Shown one piece after another: positions 30,506 through 41,624 of a stretch of 64,000 bases of DNA. Positions within the stretch are counted from its first letter, which is position 1. Each line of letters begins with the position of its first letter. Position numbers and translations under genes: made by a program. Source of the DNA: Notospermus geniculatus (taxonomy: Eukaryota; Nemertea; Pilidiophora; Heteronemertea; Lineidae); the NCBI GenBank assembly GCA_002633025.1, contig NMRB01000285.1, positions 30,472 to 94,471 of the forward strand. Reading direction: 5' to 3'. Below the pieces are notes generated by a model. That model was not told the DNA's origin, made no database searches, and saw nothing but the letters and a program-made list of their open reading frames with translations.

Positions 30506-31467
30506 GGTTAGAGGTGTGAAGTCAGATGAGACCTCTACTGTTGATGATATATATATAAGTTGATAAACCCAAACTTCTTTTAACTTTATTAGGGAAAAAC
30601 TGTTACTGATAACTAGCCAGCTAGTTTTGTTACAAAGTTGAGATGGTGGAAAAGTTTTATCATGAGACAACATTTTCCCCATAGATTTGAAAAACTGGCA
30701 TGATAAGTGTTGACTAATATATCATGTAAAAAGATAAACATATGACAACATATTGTCATCATTATGTGTTTTAACTCTGCGTCTAGACTTCTTTTTTCAC
30801 CACTCATCCCAAAAAGTTTGCCTGTATGACTAATCAAATTATGTGTTAAAAAGAATGGCATAGTTTTTGACTATCTTGTGCAAAAAACCAACGGCTAGCT
30901 CTATGGCTATCCGAATAGGCTGGTATGACTATGTATAAGTTTGAAAAAAAAATGGCATCCATGGGGAGATGGCGAGTAGACTGCATCATTGTATATATTA
31001 TATCCATTTCCAATAAATTCCGACCCATCTTTTTCTGCTTGCTTTCAGAAAATGGAGGGTTTGTCATGCCTCAGATAGTTTTTTCTCCAAGAACTGCAAA
31101 GTGATATTGAACTGGATGGTGTGATATATAACTGCTGTCTTCCCCTGCTGAGCTGCCCAATGTTGTCGCGGAAAAAATTCCTTTGTGTCACAAACAGTTG
31201 TTGGTAGATTGGGCTTGCTGTAATCATCCGCTGAGACGTCTTTTTATGCCAGTAGGTTCAAGACAGCTCACCCTAGATGTTTATAAGTTGTATCATTTTC
31301 AATTTTTTTGGGAATATTGACTGTTATAGTCCACTTCTGACCTCTTAGTTGAGGCTAAAAAACAAGAGCCTATGGTTCGGACTTTATTCATGGCATGGCA
31401 AACTTTTTATCACCGACGATGGCGATGCGAGCGACCATATCGAAGATGTAAAAAATGGAGAAAAATG
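30506..31467. other. Intergenic, nothing recognised
   Basis: Contains the second copy of the 30117 repeat (30633-30681). Otherwise AT-rich without features. Confidence 0.4.
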
Positions 31468-31773
31468 TCAGGTCACAACGTCCTTGACAATGTGTAGCAT
31501 GGACAAGAGGTAAAAAACGATACAACAGTTGGTAAAGCCTCCCAGTAGCGGTAGTTCTGCAGGTTCCTCATTGAATTTTCTGTTCGTCATGTTTTTGGGA
31601 TTAATCTCCATTCCACTTTCAAGTGGCGCGAGGTTTACGAACGATAGCTCCCTAACAGCTGGGTCAAATTTGACGAAACATACGTCAATCGATTCATCTT
31701 TCTTGCCGCTACAGCCATCATCGCCGTCATTTTCCCAAAAAACGTGACAGAAAAAAGTTCTTTCACCATTCAC
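31468..31773 (-). CDS. Possible small protein, unknown
   Basis: A 101-codon frame starting MNGERTFFCHVFWENDGDD runs into a C-terminal hydrophobic stretch (NCCIVFYLLSMLHIV). It follows a CpG-rich, CRE-like stretch (31774-31870) that could be a promoter. No known domain was recognised. The opposite strand also has an open frame (31529-31747) with a signal-peptide-like segment, so either strand could be spurious. Confidence 0.2.
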   Translation of the reverse strand: MNGERTFFCHVFWENDGDDGCSGKKDESIDVCFVKFDPAVRELSFVNLAPLESGMEINPKNMTNRKFNEEPAELPLLGGFTNCCIVFYLLSMLHIVKDVVT

Positions 31774-31870
31774 AGTTCGTGTTTACGGCCGAAATGGCGG
31801 CCATTTTGAAATGACGCAATGCATCGCGCACGTGTAAACTGCACTGATCACCATGGTGAAATGAAATGGG
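31774..31870. promoter_or_regulatory. Possible CpG-rich promoter segment
   Basis: In less than 100 bases it has AAATGGCGGCCATTTT (YY1-like, palindromic), TGACGCAA and GCGCACGTG. Such clusters are typical of animal core promoters. The evidence is motif density only. Confidence 0.25.
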
Positions 31871-32529
31871 TTTTGAGAAAGGGATCCGTTATGTCGGCCT
31901 TACGCGAAAAATGAAGATAGCAGAAAGATACCGACAAGAAAGACAAGTCAATTGATGTACGGGTTGTCATATTTGATGCAGCCGTTGCGGAGATATCGGC
32001 TGAAAACCTCGCGCCACTCGGATGTGGAATGAAGTGTAGATGCAGAAGCTAGGCTCAAGGAGAATCTCAACTGAACAGGAACAGAGGAAGGCTGAAGGTT
32101 TATAACCCAACCTGTTGCATCATTTCGAACCAGTTCCTGTAGCTGGCTTGCCTGTAGTCCCGAGAACCAATAAGACAAACCTCAAACACCTTTGGCCAAA
32201 AGGAAAGCAATAACAGCAAGAAAAAAACGCCAGAAGTGGATGCCAAAAATAAACCGTCTTAAGCCGGTCGGCTTTGATGTATGGCTTTTTTATTGCATCA
32301 ATATCACAGCACCACAGAGACAGATCGGAGCGTTCTGAAGACTCCCACAGTAAGTTGAACCTCAAAAAGATCTTTTCAATAAACAGGTTTTTTGATGGCG
32401 AGGAATCGTGTTTTTCTCTTGTAATAAGCTTCCGGTCAAATAACAGGAGATGGGAGGCAGTGAATAAACGAATGATTGTGGGACTGAGTAGCTGAGTTGC
32501 TTGAGATGGAATGCATCTTCTGTAAACCG
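31871..32529. other. Intergenic, nothing recognised
   Basis: Overlapping open frames continue on the minus strand into SINE-A at 32530, so they are not genes. Confidence 0.35.
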
Positions 32530-32685
32530 TAAGGCATGGTGCCTTGTACCTTGTGCCTTTGCAAGGGCAAGTAAAAGACCCCATCCAAGTGAGGAACATG
32601 AGTAGCTTGAGATGGCCTCTTCTGTACTTTCCAGTGCCAATAATGCTATGGTTTCGGGCCCGACGGAAAAATCTAATACAATGTC
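32530..32685 (+). mobile_element. SINE-A, 5' truncated
   Basis: Starts at GGCATGGTGCCTTGTACC and ends CGACGGAAAAATCTAATAC. The body is well preserved. Confidence 0.85.
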
Positions 32686-32811
32686 AATCTTGTGGAGAAC
32701 ATGGCCGGCTCGACCCCCCCCCCTTCGATGCATTGGACTATGATGGCCCTCATGTTTGTTCATTTCAAGGAGAACGGGCAAAGTGTCCTGACAACCTAGA
32801 ATCATGTTTGC

Positions 32812-33040
32812 TTACCAAGCAGCAGGTACCAGGTTCAAATCCAGCCTGGGCCATGCAAGATTAATCATCCCTGCCTCTTTACGTCCGCTACCTGGAGCAG
32901 TATAAAGCCGTGGTGCCTTGTGCCTTTGCAGGGGCAAGTAAAAGACCCCATCCAAGTGAGGAACATGAGTAGCTTGAAATGGCCTCTTCAGTACTTCAGG
33001 GCCAATAATGCTTCGGCTTTGGCCCTGATGGAAAAGAAAA
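32812..33040 (+). mobile_element. SINE-A, missing only the A-box region
   Basis: B box GGTTCAAATCC, body, and GGCCCTGATGGAAAAG end are present. It lies 126 bp after the previous copy in the same orientation. Confidence 0.85.
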
Positions 33041-33427
33041 AAACATTGTTATCTGCAGCAGCTAAATTGTCATCTGATGAAACCATTCTTGAATAGATTA
33101 CTTTGGTGGCGACACCTACCTATCTCTAGGACAAAAAACAATGTGGGCCACATGATACATCCAGGAAGCCATTGAATAGCGTTCAGCATCACTTTTCTTG
33201 GGATACAGCAGCTGCTAATTGATCTACATGCATTGATTACCAATGTGGAATTGATTCATTAGTTTCAATAGATTTTATAATTACCCGTCAGCCTTTACCA
33301 AGTTCACTGAAGCACTCATTTTGGCACTTATAGATGCTCTTTGTGTTAACCAAATTGATTTAAAGGGGATGTGCACCTCTCATATTTATCATTGTCTCTA
33401 TATATCATCAACAGCAATGTGAAAAAC
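33041..33427. other. Intergenic, nothing recognised
   Basis: AT-rich sequence, no features. Confidence 0.4.
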
Positions 33428-33672
33428 TGCAGTCAGCAGGTCCTGGGTTCGAATCCCGGGCCATATGGGATTAATCATACCTGGCTCTTCAGTTCATCAC
33501 ATGGGAGAGAAAGATGTGGTGCCTTGTCACCTTGTGTCTTTGCAAGGGCAAGTAAAAGATCCCATCCAAGTGAGGAACATGAGCAGCTTGAGATGACCTC
33601 TTCCATACTTATTAGGGCCAATAATGCTAGGGCTTCGTCCCCAACAGAAAAATCTAATACAAATACAAATAC
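33428..33672 (+). mobile_element. SINE-A, 5' truncated within the head
   Basis: B box GGTTCGAATCC, the CCATATGGGATTAATCAT linker, the body, and the AATCTAATACAAATACAAAT tail are present. Confidence 0.85.
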
Positions 33673-34440
33673 TGGCCATACTGATGAAAGTTACTTGACA
33701 GCCTGTAATACATTGTCAAGCACAGTAGCAGCAACTAAAGCCCCTGTCACATTTCCACCCCAGGGCCCGTACGGCAAGTAAAAACAGACAGATTGCTCCC
33801 GAGCCCCGGGGAATGAAAACCGTAGAAATGAAAATGCAAATGAACATGAAAATCGCAATGGACCCGTACTGTCTCTAAAATCCACAAATAAGATCACAGA
33901 ATTTGGGACAGTCTGTTAAAAAGACAAAAATCTTTGGAGAAACTTGCACTGTTTTTGTGGTTTAGAGACTGGCCACACTAGGCAACGCTGCTTGACAACT
34001 GTAACTGTAACAGTACAAACCAGTTCTGTCCTCTGAGATCACAGAATTTGGGACAGTGCCGTTATAATAACATCACATGTCTCCTGACAGTCTGGCCGTC
34101 CATCAGATGTATAATATGTCAACACGGACCATCAAATCACCCTGCTGTTACAAGTCCTTTCACGTAGCACGTCGCACAAAAGACAGCCACAGTGCTACGA
34201 TTGCACTGAAAAGGCAGAGCGAAAATACCTGATTGTATAGTGATTGATTTTGTACTTGTTATGGCAGGCGACCCGCGGGGAATTACACTCTAGTTATTAA
34301 CGAAACGGCACCTTGAGCAATTAAAATGGTGTCAAAGCGTCATATAGTATGACATTCTCAAGGGAGAGAGGAAAAAGTACATGGCAGAACAGCAACATGG
34401 AGGTCAAACAGAGATAGGGCCGAGCATGTTCTACCCATAT
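33673..34440. other. Intergenic, short repeat
   Basis: AAGATCACAGAATTTGGGAC or GAGATCACAGAATTTGGGAC occurs at about 33889 and 34035. Nothing else was recognised. Confidence 0.4.
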
Positions 34441-34735
34441 CTGTACCACCACCACCACCACCATCATCATCATTATCATCCTCATCCTCATCACTGTCAT
34501 CCTCATCATCATCATCATCATCATCATCCTCATCACCATCATCATCATCATCCTCGTCACCATCATCATCATCATCACCATCCTCATCATCGCCATCATC
34601 ATCATCGCCATCGTCATCATCATTGTCATCGTCATCGTTATCGTCGTCATCGTCATCGTCACCACCATCATCATCATCATCATCGTCATCCTCATCACCA
34701 TCATCATTATCGTCCTCAGCATCATCATCATTACA
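34441..34735. repeat. Imperfect (ATC)n microsatellite
   Basis: Nearly 300 bases of CAT/CAC/CGT triplets. Frames across it translate as runs of His, Asp, Met or Ser and should not be read as proteins. Confidence 0.95.
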
Positions 34736-35290
34736 TGGCGTCATAACCTGTTGGGTATTTCCAGAGATATGGAGTCCACGACAGGCTACAACCCATCTGC
34801 GTGCAGCCTTTCAAGTGCCCTGGCATAGACACTCAGGTACAAGGGACCACACCTTTTAGTCCCATCCGATGGACCCTCATGTAATGTCTGCCTTTGTCCG
34901 GACTATAATTGCACCCTTTGGTAGTCAAAGGTGTTCACCACTTGACCTCCAATCTTAGACCATTTCCTTCTACCATCCCTTCAGACACATCCAATCCCTT
35001 CCAACGTAGACCTGCCAGGGAAACATCTGTCCCTGTCACCCGAGAATTTCGTTTGTACTCGATTTCCTTAAAATGCAAGGCATTAGAGTCTTGTGAGGCT
35101 CCTGGTTTAATCCTTGGCTGGACCAGCTCATGTGATAGGGTGATATCTTAGACATCACAGGTTTTCTCCCGGCATGCCGTAATTGGCCCACAGCTGAAAT
35201 AAAAGTACAGATGCTGCATCACTCAACTCCTAGCGCTTCTTCAGTATTCATCGTATCCATGACGTAACTCTGACAGTGTCCGCCATTGCT
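34736..35290. other. Intergenic, nothing recognised
   Basis: A weak SINE-A-like relic (GGTACAAGGGACCACACC...GTCCCATCCGATGGAC) is visible near 34835-34875. Otherwise featureless. Confidence 0.35.
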
Positions 35291-35335
35291 GACGTCGCAA
35301 GGGTGGTGGGCAAATGACGCAAGGGTGGTGGGCAA
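35291..35335. repeat. 22-bp tandem repeat entering the gap
   Basis: GACG(T)CGCAAGGGTGGTGGGCAA then ATGACGCAAGGGTGGTGGGC: two units are visible before the Ns, and more may lie in the gap. Confidence 0.7.
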
Positions 35336-35706
35336 NNNNNNNNNNNNNNNNNNNNNNNNNNNNNNNNNNNNNNNNNNNNNNNNNNNNNNNNNNNNNNNNN
35401 NNNNNNNNNNNNNNNNNNNNNNNNNNNNNNNNNNNNNNNNNNNNNNNNNNNNNNNNNNNNNNNNNNNNNNNNNNNNNNNNNNNNNNNNNNNNNNNNNNNN
35501 NNNNNNNNNNNNNNNNNNNNNNNNNNNNNNNNNNNNNNNNNNNNNNNNNNNNNNNNNNNNNNNNNNNNNNNNNNNNNNNNNNNNNNNNNNNNNNNNNNNN
35601 NNNNNNNNNNNNNNNNNNNNNNNNNNNNNNNNNNNNNNNNNNNNNNNNNNNNNNNNNNNNNNNNNNNNNNNNNNNNNNNNNNNNNNNNNNNNNNNNNNNN
35701 NNNNNN
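35336..35706. other. Assembly gap (N run)
   Basis: 371 Ns. Different tandem repeats lie on the two sides, so the gap probably reflects collapsed repeats. Its true length is unknown. Confidence 0.98.
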
Positions 35707-35722
35707 GTACAGAAGATGCTTA

Positions 35723-36110
35723 CAAGAAAAGATGGCTTTCTAAAGAATGGTATGGAAGTTGCTTGTAACTAAAGATGGCTTTCTAAAGAATGGTATGGAA
35801 GTTGCTTGTAACTAAAGACGGCTTTCTAAAGAAGGGTATGGAAGTTCTTGTAACTAAAGACGGCTTTCTAAAGAAGGGTATGGAAGTTGCTTGTAACTAA
35901 AGACAGCTTTCTAAAGAAGACTAAAGATGGCTTTCTGGAAGTGTGGAAGTTGCTCATAAGTAGTAAAAGAAAGCTTTCTAAAGAATGGTGTGGAAGTTGG
36001 CTATAAGTATTGAAGGATGGATTTCTAAAGAATGGTATGGAAGGTGCTTCTTATAAGAAAAGTCAGCTTTCTAAAGAATGGCATGGAAGATCCTCTTTCT
36101 TTAAAGATGC
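35723..36110. repeat. 43-bp minisatellite
   Basis: GATGGCTTTCTAAAGAATGG starts units at 35731 and 35774, with GACGGCTTTC at 35817 and 42-43 bp steps after. Later units are shorter or more diverged. Confidence 0.85.
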
Positions 36111-36559
36111 TCCTGAACAATTGAAACTGCTCTTAAAGATGGCTTTCCAAAAATACATGCTATTCATGGGAAGACAGCTAAAGAAAGCTACAGGCAATGG
36201 AAATGCAATTGAATATTAGCTATTCTTGTGCGGATTAAACTAATATTGACTGAGCACCTTGATAACGATTTCCTCTTAGCTATAGTGAGGTTTCCATCTC
36301 AATTGAAGGGATTGAAATTGTGTGGAATGAGATTGTCTATTACCACGCAGAGGTCTTGTTTCAAGGTGGAGTTTATAAGCTTGTATTGGTTATCGTAATG
36401 GACAAAGGATGTTCCTATAGAAATCAATAAACTGCTACAGTATTTATGAAACTTGAAACAAGAAGATTGCTATCTTACTGTAAATAGGCAGCTGCATTGG
36501 ACAGTGTTGATTTCATAAAAGTAGGTGTGGTTCTTGGACGTGGAGCTGATTTCGTCCCC
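36111..36559. other. Intergenic, nothing recognised
   Basis: AT-rich, no features. Confidence 0.4.
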
Positions 36560-36785
36560 TAAGGCTCTCATTTGGAGCCTTGAGAGCTTTGTGGTTATCA
36601 CGTCCGTGTGGAGTGGCAGGTCAGGGTTCGGTTCCCGGGCCATATGGGATTAACCATCTCTGGCTCTTCAGTCTGTCACATGGGACAGTAAGCCGGGTGC
36701 CTTGTAGGCCTAGTTTGTGCATTTGTGTAGGCAAGTACCACTGGACACCCTATCCAAGTGAGGAACATGAGCAGCTTGTGCCCTG
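36560..36785 (+). mobile_element. SINE-A, diverged, 3' truncated
   Basis: Degraded head GTGGTTATCACGTCCG and GGTTCGGTTCCCGGG, then the body with an insertion of TAGGCCTAGTTTG. It ends at GAGCAGCTTG. Confidence 0.75.
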
Positions 36786-37234
36786 GTTTGCAACCATCGA
36801 AATGTCAGAAGTTGCTATACCAATACACATAACTCCTATTAACCACGCAGTACACTCTGACATTAACCTATTTTCCTCTTTTCTCAGGAAATTTCTGTGA
36901 ATTTTTGTTACATTATCAGATTCGGTTGTTTATGTTAGGGTGATTTATACAACAGTTTGGCGATAGCTTGTAGGCATCCGAAGGTAAATATCAAGAAGGT
37001 GTTGTTGACAATGGATTAAACAGAGCGAGAGGACAGCAAGCGTTGCCATTTCATGAACCCTCACAGGCTTTGTTGCTGGTCGTCTGTTAAATGTCAGCAA
37101 ACGAGGATTTCCGAGCTTGGTAAAGTTGTGAGGACTGATGGTGAAGTCACTGTGTGGTGATGTTTGCTGCATGATTATTTTATTCCCATTGACTAGTTGG
37201 GACTGGTGTGAATGCTGAGTTGGTTTAAAATGCA
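36786..37234. other. Intergenic, nothing recognised
   Basis: No features were recognised. Confidence 0.4.
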
Positions 37235-37800
37235 GGTTGCAGGTTGCAGATTTTGGCTCTTAAATTAGGTTCTGGCTGAGGCGAGGGTTACAGTTACGAA
37301 CCATGACTCTAACACTAGATCAGGTTTTGGCTCTTGGCTGTCAAATTAGGTTCTGGCTGGGGTTTGGGTCTAGGAACCCTGACCCAAATCCTAGATTGGT
37401 TTTGGTTCTTGGCTGTCAAATTATGTTCTGGTGAGGGTTTGGGTCTAGGAACCCTGACCCAAATGCTAGATTGGTTTTGGTTCTTGGCTGTCAAATTAGG
37501 TTCTGGCGAGGGTTTGGGTCTAGGAACCCTGACTCAAATCCTAGATTGGTTTTGGCTCTTGGCTGTCAAATTAGGTTCTGGCTGGGGTTTGGGTCTAGGA
37601 ACCCTGATCCAAACCCAGATTGGTTTTGGCTCTTGGCTGTCAAATTAGGTTCTGTCTGACCCAAACCCCAGATTGGTTTTGGCTCTTGGCTGTCAAATTA
37701 AGTTCTGGTTAGGGTTCGGCTCTAGGAACCCTGACCCAAACCCCACATTGGTTTTGGCTCTTGGCTGTCAAATTATATTCTGGCGCTTGGCTCAGATTGT
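37235..37800. repeat. 75-bp minisatellite, about 7 units
   Basis: TTGGCTGTCAAATTAGGTTC recurs with TCAAATTA at 37341, 37416, 37491, 37566, 37640, 37693 and 37768: steps of 75 bp except one 53-bp unit. The period is 25 codons, which keeps frames open (repeats of LGCQIRFW...). This is not evidence of a gene. Confidence 0.92.
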
Positions 37801-38272
37801 GGCTTTTGGCTCTTTTGGGTCTCTGATTAGGGGATCCCAATCCTCCTTGGGTACCGTACTTGTATTGTAGTTTACAGCTCAATATCAATACAGCTACTTC
37901 ATTCATGCTAGCCCAACCTTATTCTTCTACCACTAAGCCCAAAGTCTTGACATTACACTTGAGGATCTAACACTGCGGAAGTCTACTACGTGCATTTCCC
38001 TTGCTCCTGTTACGAGACAGCAACACTGTCTTGTCTCTACACCTCAGGCAATACTCAGAATAGAGTATAGCAATCTTTATATTTCCATACACAATGATGC
38101 CTCTTGGCAGTTTCTTTGTACTTTAAAGTACTACACTCTACTTGTAGCTGATTGACTCAAGTAATGGGGTGGATTTGATATTGTAGTGTTGACAAATTAG
38201 AGAGAAAGATTCTCTTTGGTTTTGTTACATGACCTGGAAGTTGTTTGGTGGTTGTTTGGTGATCCACTCTAC
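37801..38272. other. Intergenic, nothing recognised
   Basis: No features were recognised. Confidence 0.4.
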
Positions 38273-38827
38273 AGCCCTTTTTACACGGAGCTGGTTCGGG
38301 GAAACCTACCTCCACCCTCCTCGGGCGGGTTCGGTTCAGGATGGATTGATCACTTTTACACAGTGCGGGTTACCGAACCCGCCTCGATCTAGTTCGAGGT
38401 CGGTTTGTTCAAATGCGTGCCACTAGATGGCGTGTATCAACATTTACAGCTATCGTAAGTAAAAAATATCCTGGAAATAATCACAAAATATCGATAAACC
38501 ATGCTTCTAACAGCATGGGCAGTGCTTGAGAAATCTCGCACGTGATTTTTTTCACAGGTAACTTACAGCAAGTGCGCCAGGGATGTCACTCGGGGAGCGT
38601 GCTCATTCCCGCACGAGGCCGGTGCAGGTCGGTTCGCTTTTACACGGGAAAATAACTGACCTGCACTTATCTGACCTACCTCCACCTTCCCGAGACTCAC
38701 GCGGCGAACTGAACTGGCCCGAGGAAGGTGGAGGTCAGTTGTTTCGCTTTTACACGGGGAAAAATAACCGAACCCTCCTCGATCTAGTCTCGATCCGGAA
38801 CGCACCGGCACCGTGTAAAAAGGGCTT
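38273..38827. mobile_element. DNA element with AGCCCTTTTTACACGG ends
   Basis: 555 bp with terminal inverted repeats AGCCCTTTTTACACGG and CCGTGTAAAAAGGGCT, flanked by TAC on both sides. Internal TTTTACACGGG and GAGGAAGGTGGAGG motifs recur inverted. CCACTAGATGGC at 38420-38431 matches the CTCF core. The 3-bp duplication hints at a Harbinger-like mover. Confidence 0.75.
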
Positions 38828-38869
38828 ACGACTTTGATGTTCAAGAGAGAAAAGTAAAACAACTGAAGA

Positions 38870-38952
38870 ACAGGTGCGGATCCAGGGCTCCTCCCTCGAT
38901 AACCCTTAATCCCCTGGACCCCCTCTGCTCAAAATCCTTGACACGCACCTGG
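38870..38952. mobile_element. GGATCC-end MITE, short derivative
   Basis: Starts CAGGTGCGGATCCAGGGC and ends CACGCACCTGG. Only about 80 bp remain between the ends. Confidence 0.55.
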
Positions 38953-39497
38953 ACGATCAGTGGCGACCAGATCGCTTGCGATATTGCTTGCATGGTGTGC
39001 TACTAGCTTAAGAACCACTGATACCTGAGCATGTTAGCATCAGGTGCAAAACCGTTAACACGTAAGATATGACAATCTAGGAATATCACCCCACGACACG
39101 CAGAGCACTTACAATACATCTGATCCACTCTACCTGTTACAGCTTAGCTCTTCCGCTTTTTACACTAATCAAATTTTTTCGCTAATCTTCGCAGGTATTA
39201 CGCTAGCAGCATCACCAGTGCTGGGAAAGCAACAGTGCAGCAATTACATGACACGAAATGTCAAACTCGATTTGAAAATACTTCCGAGTTTTTTATAGTG
39301 AAATGGGTTATTTAAACCCGATGTAAAATTCGAAGGACTCCATTAGAACATCAGCGGTCGTTATCGATTACGAGAATTCACCATCTTATTCCGAGGGTGA
39401 GAGATTTTCCCAAGTTTAGATAAGACATTGAGGATGATTACTGTTCAGATGTACCATCACTTCGTCTTATGGTTAATCCAAACTTGTCTTGGATTGT
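38953..39497. other. Intergenic, relic of dispersed repeat
   Basis: About 38955-39010 matches, reversed, the CAGCAGCACACCAGGC repeat at 11516 (GATCGCTTGCGATATTGC). Nothing else was recognised. Confidence 0.4.
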
Positions 39498-39550
39498 GTA
39501 TTTGTATTTGATTTTCCGGTCCGGGACAAAGCCAAAGCATTATTGGCCCT

Positions 39551-39686
39551 GGGCCCGGTTGCACAAAGAATCTTAACTCTAAGAAAAAAATTAAGTCTGA
39601 AATGAAGTCATCTGATTTGCTGAAACCTGGTCACATGGTGACTTAAGTCAAACTTTAGACTTAAGATTCTTTGTGAAACTGGGCCC
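39551..39686. mobile_element. GGGCCCGGTTGCACAAAG MITE
   Basis: Terminal inverted repeats GGGCCCGGTTGCACAAAGAA and TTCTTTGTGAAACTGGGCCC, about 136 bp. CTG occurs on both sides as a possible target duplication. It is inserted in the SINE's CCCTGG. Confidence 0.8.
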
Positions 39687-39700
39687 TGGTAATTATCCTT

Positions 39701-39789
39701 CTAAAAAATCTCTCTTGGGTGCTCTAGAACACCAAAAAATACCCTAGAACACCCAGGAACACCCTAGAGCACCCAAGAGATATTTTTAG
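39701..39789. mobile_element. 89-bp foldback element
   Basis: The arms CTAAAAAATCTCTCTTGGGT and the inverse of ACCCAAGAGATATTTTTAG enclose AGAACACC repeats. Confidence 0.75.
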
Positions 39790-40231
39790 GGTATTGAAGA
39801 GGCCATGTCAAGCTGCTTATGTTCCTCACTTGGATGGGGTCTTTTACTTGCCCTTGCAAAGGCACAAGGTACACAGTATCACAGTTTACTGTCCCATGCG
39901 ACAGACTGAAGCAAGGGATGATAGATCCCATATGGTACAGGATTCGAACCTGGGACCTGCCGCGTACTTAGCGGTCGTGATAACCACTCGGCTATCAGGG
40001 CTCAATCTTCTTCATTTCGTAAAGTAATCGTTTATCGAAACTCGTCTCAGATGCTGCTCTCAAACTTGACCTTCTTTTGTAATATCGGAAAAATCTGTTG
40101 AACAACAGTGTATCTACGTTTGTGTTTAATGCTATTGATATAAATTTCTCCATCGAGGAAGAAATAATCCGCTCCTGTGGTGTGGTTTCAACAGGCCTAG
40201 GGCAGTGTCTGACTTTTAAAGTTCAATGTTG

Positions 40232-40460
40232 TGTGTTCTTTGGCAGTCCATTGGCTGTTTCTGTGGTCCCTGCAGAGATATGCCTAGGAAATGAAGGTGA
40301 TGTACTTTGGCTGTTTCTGTGTGTCTGATGAAATAAGCCTAGAAAATGATAAGGTGTGATGTACTTTGGCTGTTTCTCTATCTCTAAAAAAATAAGCTCA
40401 GAAAATGATAAGGTATTGTGTACTTTGGCTGTTCCTGTGTTCTCTGCAGAAATAATTCTA
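40232..40460. repeat. 59-bp tandem repeat, about 3.5 units
   Basis: TGTACTTTGGCTGTTTCTGT recurs at 40301, 40360 and 40419, with AATAAGCCTAGAAAATGATA between. An older unit lies upstream. Confidence 0.8.
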
Positions 40461-41624
40461 TAGAAAATAGGACGTGGAAAAGCAGAATTTCATCAAAAAT
40501 AATCGGCACTGGAAATAACTAAGCTTTAAAAAAGTGTATGATCTTTGATATTTGCTAGAGTCCTATCAGCGTCGGACAGCCTATTCTGAAAAGGACGAAA
40601 AACAATAGGATTTGTTATATCATGGTTTCTTCCTCTGTTTTGTGTACAACGTTTACGGCAGTCTGTGGCATATGCCTCCAAGCCCTGATACAACCCATTG
40701 TGCAAGCAAACTATAGATGAACGCCTTGATCACTTTTCCAGACTGCAGAACGTAATACGAAACAATTTAAGAAGCGAGTGGGTCGTCGTAAATTTTTTTT
40801 GTAAAATCTATCCACCAGCGACGTTTTGTCAGTGATTTATTGAAAAATTAACGTAGGCTTTTCATGTCATTCATTAGAAGCTGGGGGATTGCAGATTAGT
40901 CAGAAGAAGGTCCCACTGACAAGGTTGGTGTAAAGTTTAGGTTACTGTAGGACCGGTATTTTTAGCGTCCATTTAAGTTAGCGATAGGCCAGACTCAGAG
41001 ATTACACGGCCTTTTAACTTCGCATTTGGGTGATCAATGTAACTGCTTCCTAGAAAAGACCAGTTTTCATCTTCTCAGTTACTAAGTGCCCTGGTAATGA
41101 TTTCCTGTTTGACCTACTGCCTGACAGAGGTCTTGCATTGTTTTTGTTTTATTTAGACCCTAGTCAAGTGTTCCCAGCAGGTGGCTGGTTTATGTTTCTT
41201 CCATAACCAGGAACTGTTATGATATGTTGGATAAATTTAGCGTCCTTTTAATTACCCGAATGACAGGCCAGACGCGAAAGTCCCGAAAATAAATGGCACG
41301 TGAACAATTAGGGTTGTACAGTAATGGTTAATGGTTTGGGTCAGTGTTAGTGTCCAATGGTGAAGTCAAATGTATTGCAAATACTATTGCCTACAGGTCA
41401 ACCAACCTGCATACCAACGAAGAAGGTCCTAGTGACATACGGTACCGAGTAATCTGGTCAGTGTAAGAGGCCATCAACTGAATTGTAAGGCTTACAAAAG
41501 TAGCAGGTCACAGGTGGCAAATAGCCTGTTGTGTGACACTACGCACCTGCCGATTTTGCCTTTGAACTACAACTGTAGTGTTGGTTTGCCATTGGAAAGC
41601 AGGAAATGAACCTATAAGGGTACT
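40461..41624. other. Intergenic, nothing recognised
   Basis: Over 1 kb with only short frames and no repeat recognised. Confidence 0.4.

Larger units (their letters stand above)
39498..40003 (-). mobile_element. SINE-A, full length, with two nested insertions
   Basis: Reverse-oriented with TATTTGTATTTGATTTTCC tail, body, B box GGATTCGAACCTGGGAC and A box CGTGATAACCACTCGGCTA. It is split by the elements at 39551-39686 and 39701-39789, both in its 3' part. Confidence 0.85.

Noticed and set aside
32120-32805. Overlapping minus-strand frames of about 150 codons
   Set aside because: They run through reverse SINE-A sequence.
34358-34746. Long frames encoding poly-Asp, poly-His, poly-Met or poly-Ser
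   Set aside because: All come from the (ATC)n microsatellite and are open in several frames at once.
35286-35772. Open frames across the gap
   Set aside because: Mostly unknown residues from Ns.
37334-37870. Open frames with a 25-residue repeat (LGCQIRFW...)
   Set aside because: Produced by a 75-bp minisatellite whose period is a multiple of three; several frames are open.
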